From Lumbricus terrestris (taxonomy: Eukaryota > Annelida > Clitellata > Crassiclitellata > Lumbricidae), in NCBI GenBank assembly GCA_949752735.1, contig OX457052.1:36018619-36082618 (forward strand): 64,000 nucleotides of DNA. Direction: 5' to 3'. This document shows positions 62,571-64,000 of this stretch, piece after piece. The notes beneath the pieces are model-generated. The model did no database searches. It was given only the letters and a program-made list of their open reading frames with translations, and was not told the origin of the DNA. Every line of letters starts with the position of its first letter. Position 1 is the stretch's first letter. The position numbers were made by a program, and so were the translations under genes.

Positions 62571-63525
62571 CTATAACTAACATTTTTCTCACCAGTCACA
62601 TTAACCCACGACCAAGGCCTACGCTTGTTTTGAAAGCAGTTATCACATACATGTACGGTCGCTTAAAACATGTTTATATTTTCTGTATGACAACGTTTGA
62701 AAGGTGTTTAAGAAACAACCAGAGCAATTATTATCACATGCAGGATCACGTCCTGTTCCATCCAGTGTCTAGTAATTATTCCTCTTCTCATGGCTTCTGG
62801 AAACAGCAAGAGACTGCACAGCCACACAGCGGGCGAAATACTGTTCCTGCATTTTGTATCAACTCAAACCGCACGTTGTCTAAACACAGAGCTATTTGAC
62901 ACTGTCCACGATCCGAAAAATAATGCATTGTGTAATAACTGTTTAAATAACGCAGCGAAATCTATCCGCTTGTAAAATGAACCCTTCTCCAACACCGGGA
63001 TTACAGAACAACCTATTAAAAGGCCTAAAGATAGACTGCTCAAGCGTAGAGCTTTGGTAGAACGAGCGACGATCATTCCGCTATGTTTACGTAAGAGATT
63101 GTTCGGAGAGGTGGATAGTTCTTATGCGGCGGTGGTTAGCACCTTGTGTAAATACGGAGGAATTGTTATTACCAGCGAGATTCTTTCGTCATGTGATCTA
63201 CTTTAGTTCGAGCTTCAGTTCTTGTCTTGGGAATTATGGCCGATAGAAATTTAGGATGGTGTGGCCAGGCGTATACTAAAGTGACTGGTGACAAAAAGGT
63301 TTTTAATTTTTCTTTTTATTATACGGCTTGCTGATGCTGTTTTTTAGGTGAAAAACAGTGAATTTACAATGATAATAAAAGAATAATAATAATAATTACA
63401 ACAGCGACAAATAATTAGAACAAAAATTATAGCAATTGCGCCTAAAAACGCTGCACCAAATTAATTACTAGGTGTAGTGTCAGTTCGTAAGAAAGTATGA
63501 GACAAAATGCGATTTCATTCATTCA
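62571..63525. other. Gap with one GGTGT-box site
   Basis: Frames of 61-111 codons at 62564-63076 are not recognised. ATAATAATAATTACAA-type runs near 63380. No feature beyond the site at 62674 is supported. Confidence 0.3.
62674..62715 (+). promoter_or_regulatory. TATA/GGTGT composite site
   Basis: TATATTTTC starts 28 nt before GGTGTTTAAGAAAC, with CGTTTGAAA ahead. A CCAGAGCAATTATTAT word downstream is shared with the region after 59375. Confidence 0.5.
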
Positions 63526-63605
63526 TTCATTTTTATAATTTATATAGCGCCCCTTCAAGAAACTACTCAGACGCGCTCCAATGAGAACTGCCGTGACCAG
63601 CCAGA
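63526..63605 (-). mobile_element. LINE-A tail fragment
   Basis: An ATTC repeat, TTATATAGCGCCCCTTCAAG and CTACTCAGACGCGCTCC, in reverse orientation. Confidence 0.65.
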
Positions 63606-63930
63606 GTTAACACGCCGAGGCGCCGCACTACTAATTTGCAATATTATAATGGTCAGTAACTAAGACTTTTGAATTCTATTCCGTTTTTCTCTTTTTCTAT
63701 TATATTCTATTCTTCTCTATTATATTCAACCGTTTTCCACTTTTTCTATTCTAGTATTCTGTATTAAATTTTTTCTCATCTTTTCTTTTCTATATCTGGA
63801 GTGCGAAAAAAGTTGATTACCAGATTTTGATGCGTTTCAGATATAATTATTATATAGCAGTATTTGAAATCCTTTTATAGGTATCTAAATAGATCCGTTA
63901 ACTATTGATTCTATTCAAAAGTCTACTGAT
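63606..63930. other. Gap with one GGTAT-variant site
   Basis: TTCTATTTTCT-type pyrimidine-rich sequence and the site at 63851-63892. Nothing else. Confidence 0.3.
63851..63892 (+). promoter_or_regulatory. TATA/GGTGT composite site (GGTAT variant)
   Basis: TATATAGC starts exactly 29 nt before GGTATCTAAATAG, with CTTTTATA ahead. Confidence 0.4.
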
Positions 63931-64000
63931 ATTGTATTGTATTATATTGCATTCCATTGCATCGTATTGTATTGTATCGTATTGTATCGTATTGTATTGT
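63931..64000 (+). repeat. (ATTGT)n pentanucleotide repeat at window end
   Basis: TATTGTATTGTATCGTATTG-type repeats run to the last base, so the array continues beyond the window. The same pentamer forms LINE-A tails at 21485 and 22990, and this could be such a tail expanded. Confidence 0.8.

Overview
This window is eukaryotic, most likely from a marine invertebrate animal. That is an inference from the mobile elements: tRNA-derived SINEs, CR1/L2-like and RTE-like LINE 3' ends, hAT and Tc1/mariner elements, a Helitron-like terminus and a Ty3/gypsy-type LTR element. The sequence is AT-rich and repeat-dense. I found no convincing host protein-coding gene, rRNA or stand-alone tRNA gene. Most long open frames are translations of low-complexity or tandem DNA.

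The only long, clearly meaningful coding region belongs to an LTR retrotransposon of about 8.0 kb (11133-19117). It has two nearly identical 2.28 kb LTRs with TG...CA ends and a 4-bp target duplication (GAAC). Between them lies one 1004-codon frame with Gag, a CCHC zinc knuckle and an aspartic protease. Reverse transcriptase, RNase H and integrase are almost wholly deleted. A novel-looking tail, including a C2H2-like finger, has been fused on. The element would need another element's enzymes to move.

Layout: 1-11.1 kb holds a dispersed repeat, SINEs, a 680-bp pyrimidine tract and a Tc1/mariner-like element (9714-10696). 11.1-19.1 kb is the LTR element. 19.1-28.3 kb holds a terminal-inverted-repeat element, SINEs, LINE fragments in both orientations and a Helitron-like end. 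28.6-30.25 kb is a roughly 90-bp satellite. 30.3-39.4 kb holds LINE pieces and a hAT MITE with an 8-bp target duplication inside a rearranged copy of the repeat seen at the window's left edge. 39.5-41.2 kb is a G-rich minisatellite ending at a Helitron-like terminus. 41.2-61 kb is a patchwork of SINEs, LINE ends, a ~100-bp retroposon family and small inverted-repeat elements. 61.3-62.35 kb is an exact-register 43-bp satellite. 62.4-64 kb holds a hAT fragment, a LINE tail and a pentanucleotide repeat.

The most unusual signal cuts across this patchwork. About 40 sites, on both strands, share a two-part motif: a TATA-like sequence, then 26-31 nt, then a box close to TTTTAAAGGTGTCTAAATGC. Most flanks do not align over any length. 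A few groups do share 100-330 nt downstream, as if the motif marks the 5' end of several divergent families of short transcription units. This could be an undescribed dispersed small-RNA or promoter family, or the best-preserved edge of old non-autonomous elements.
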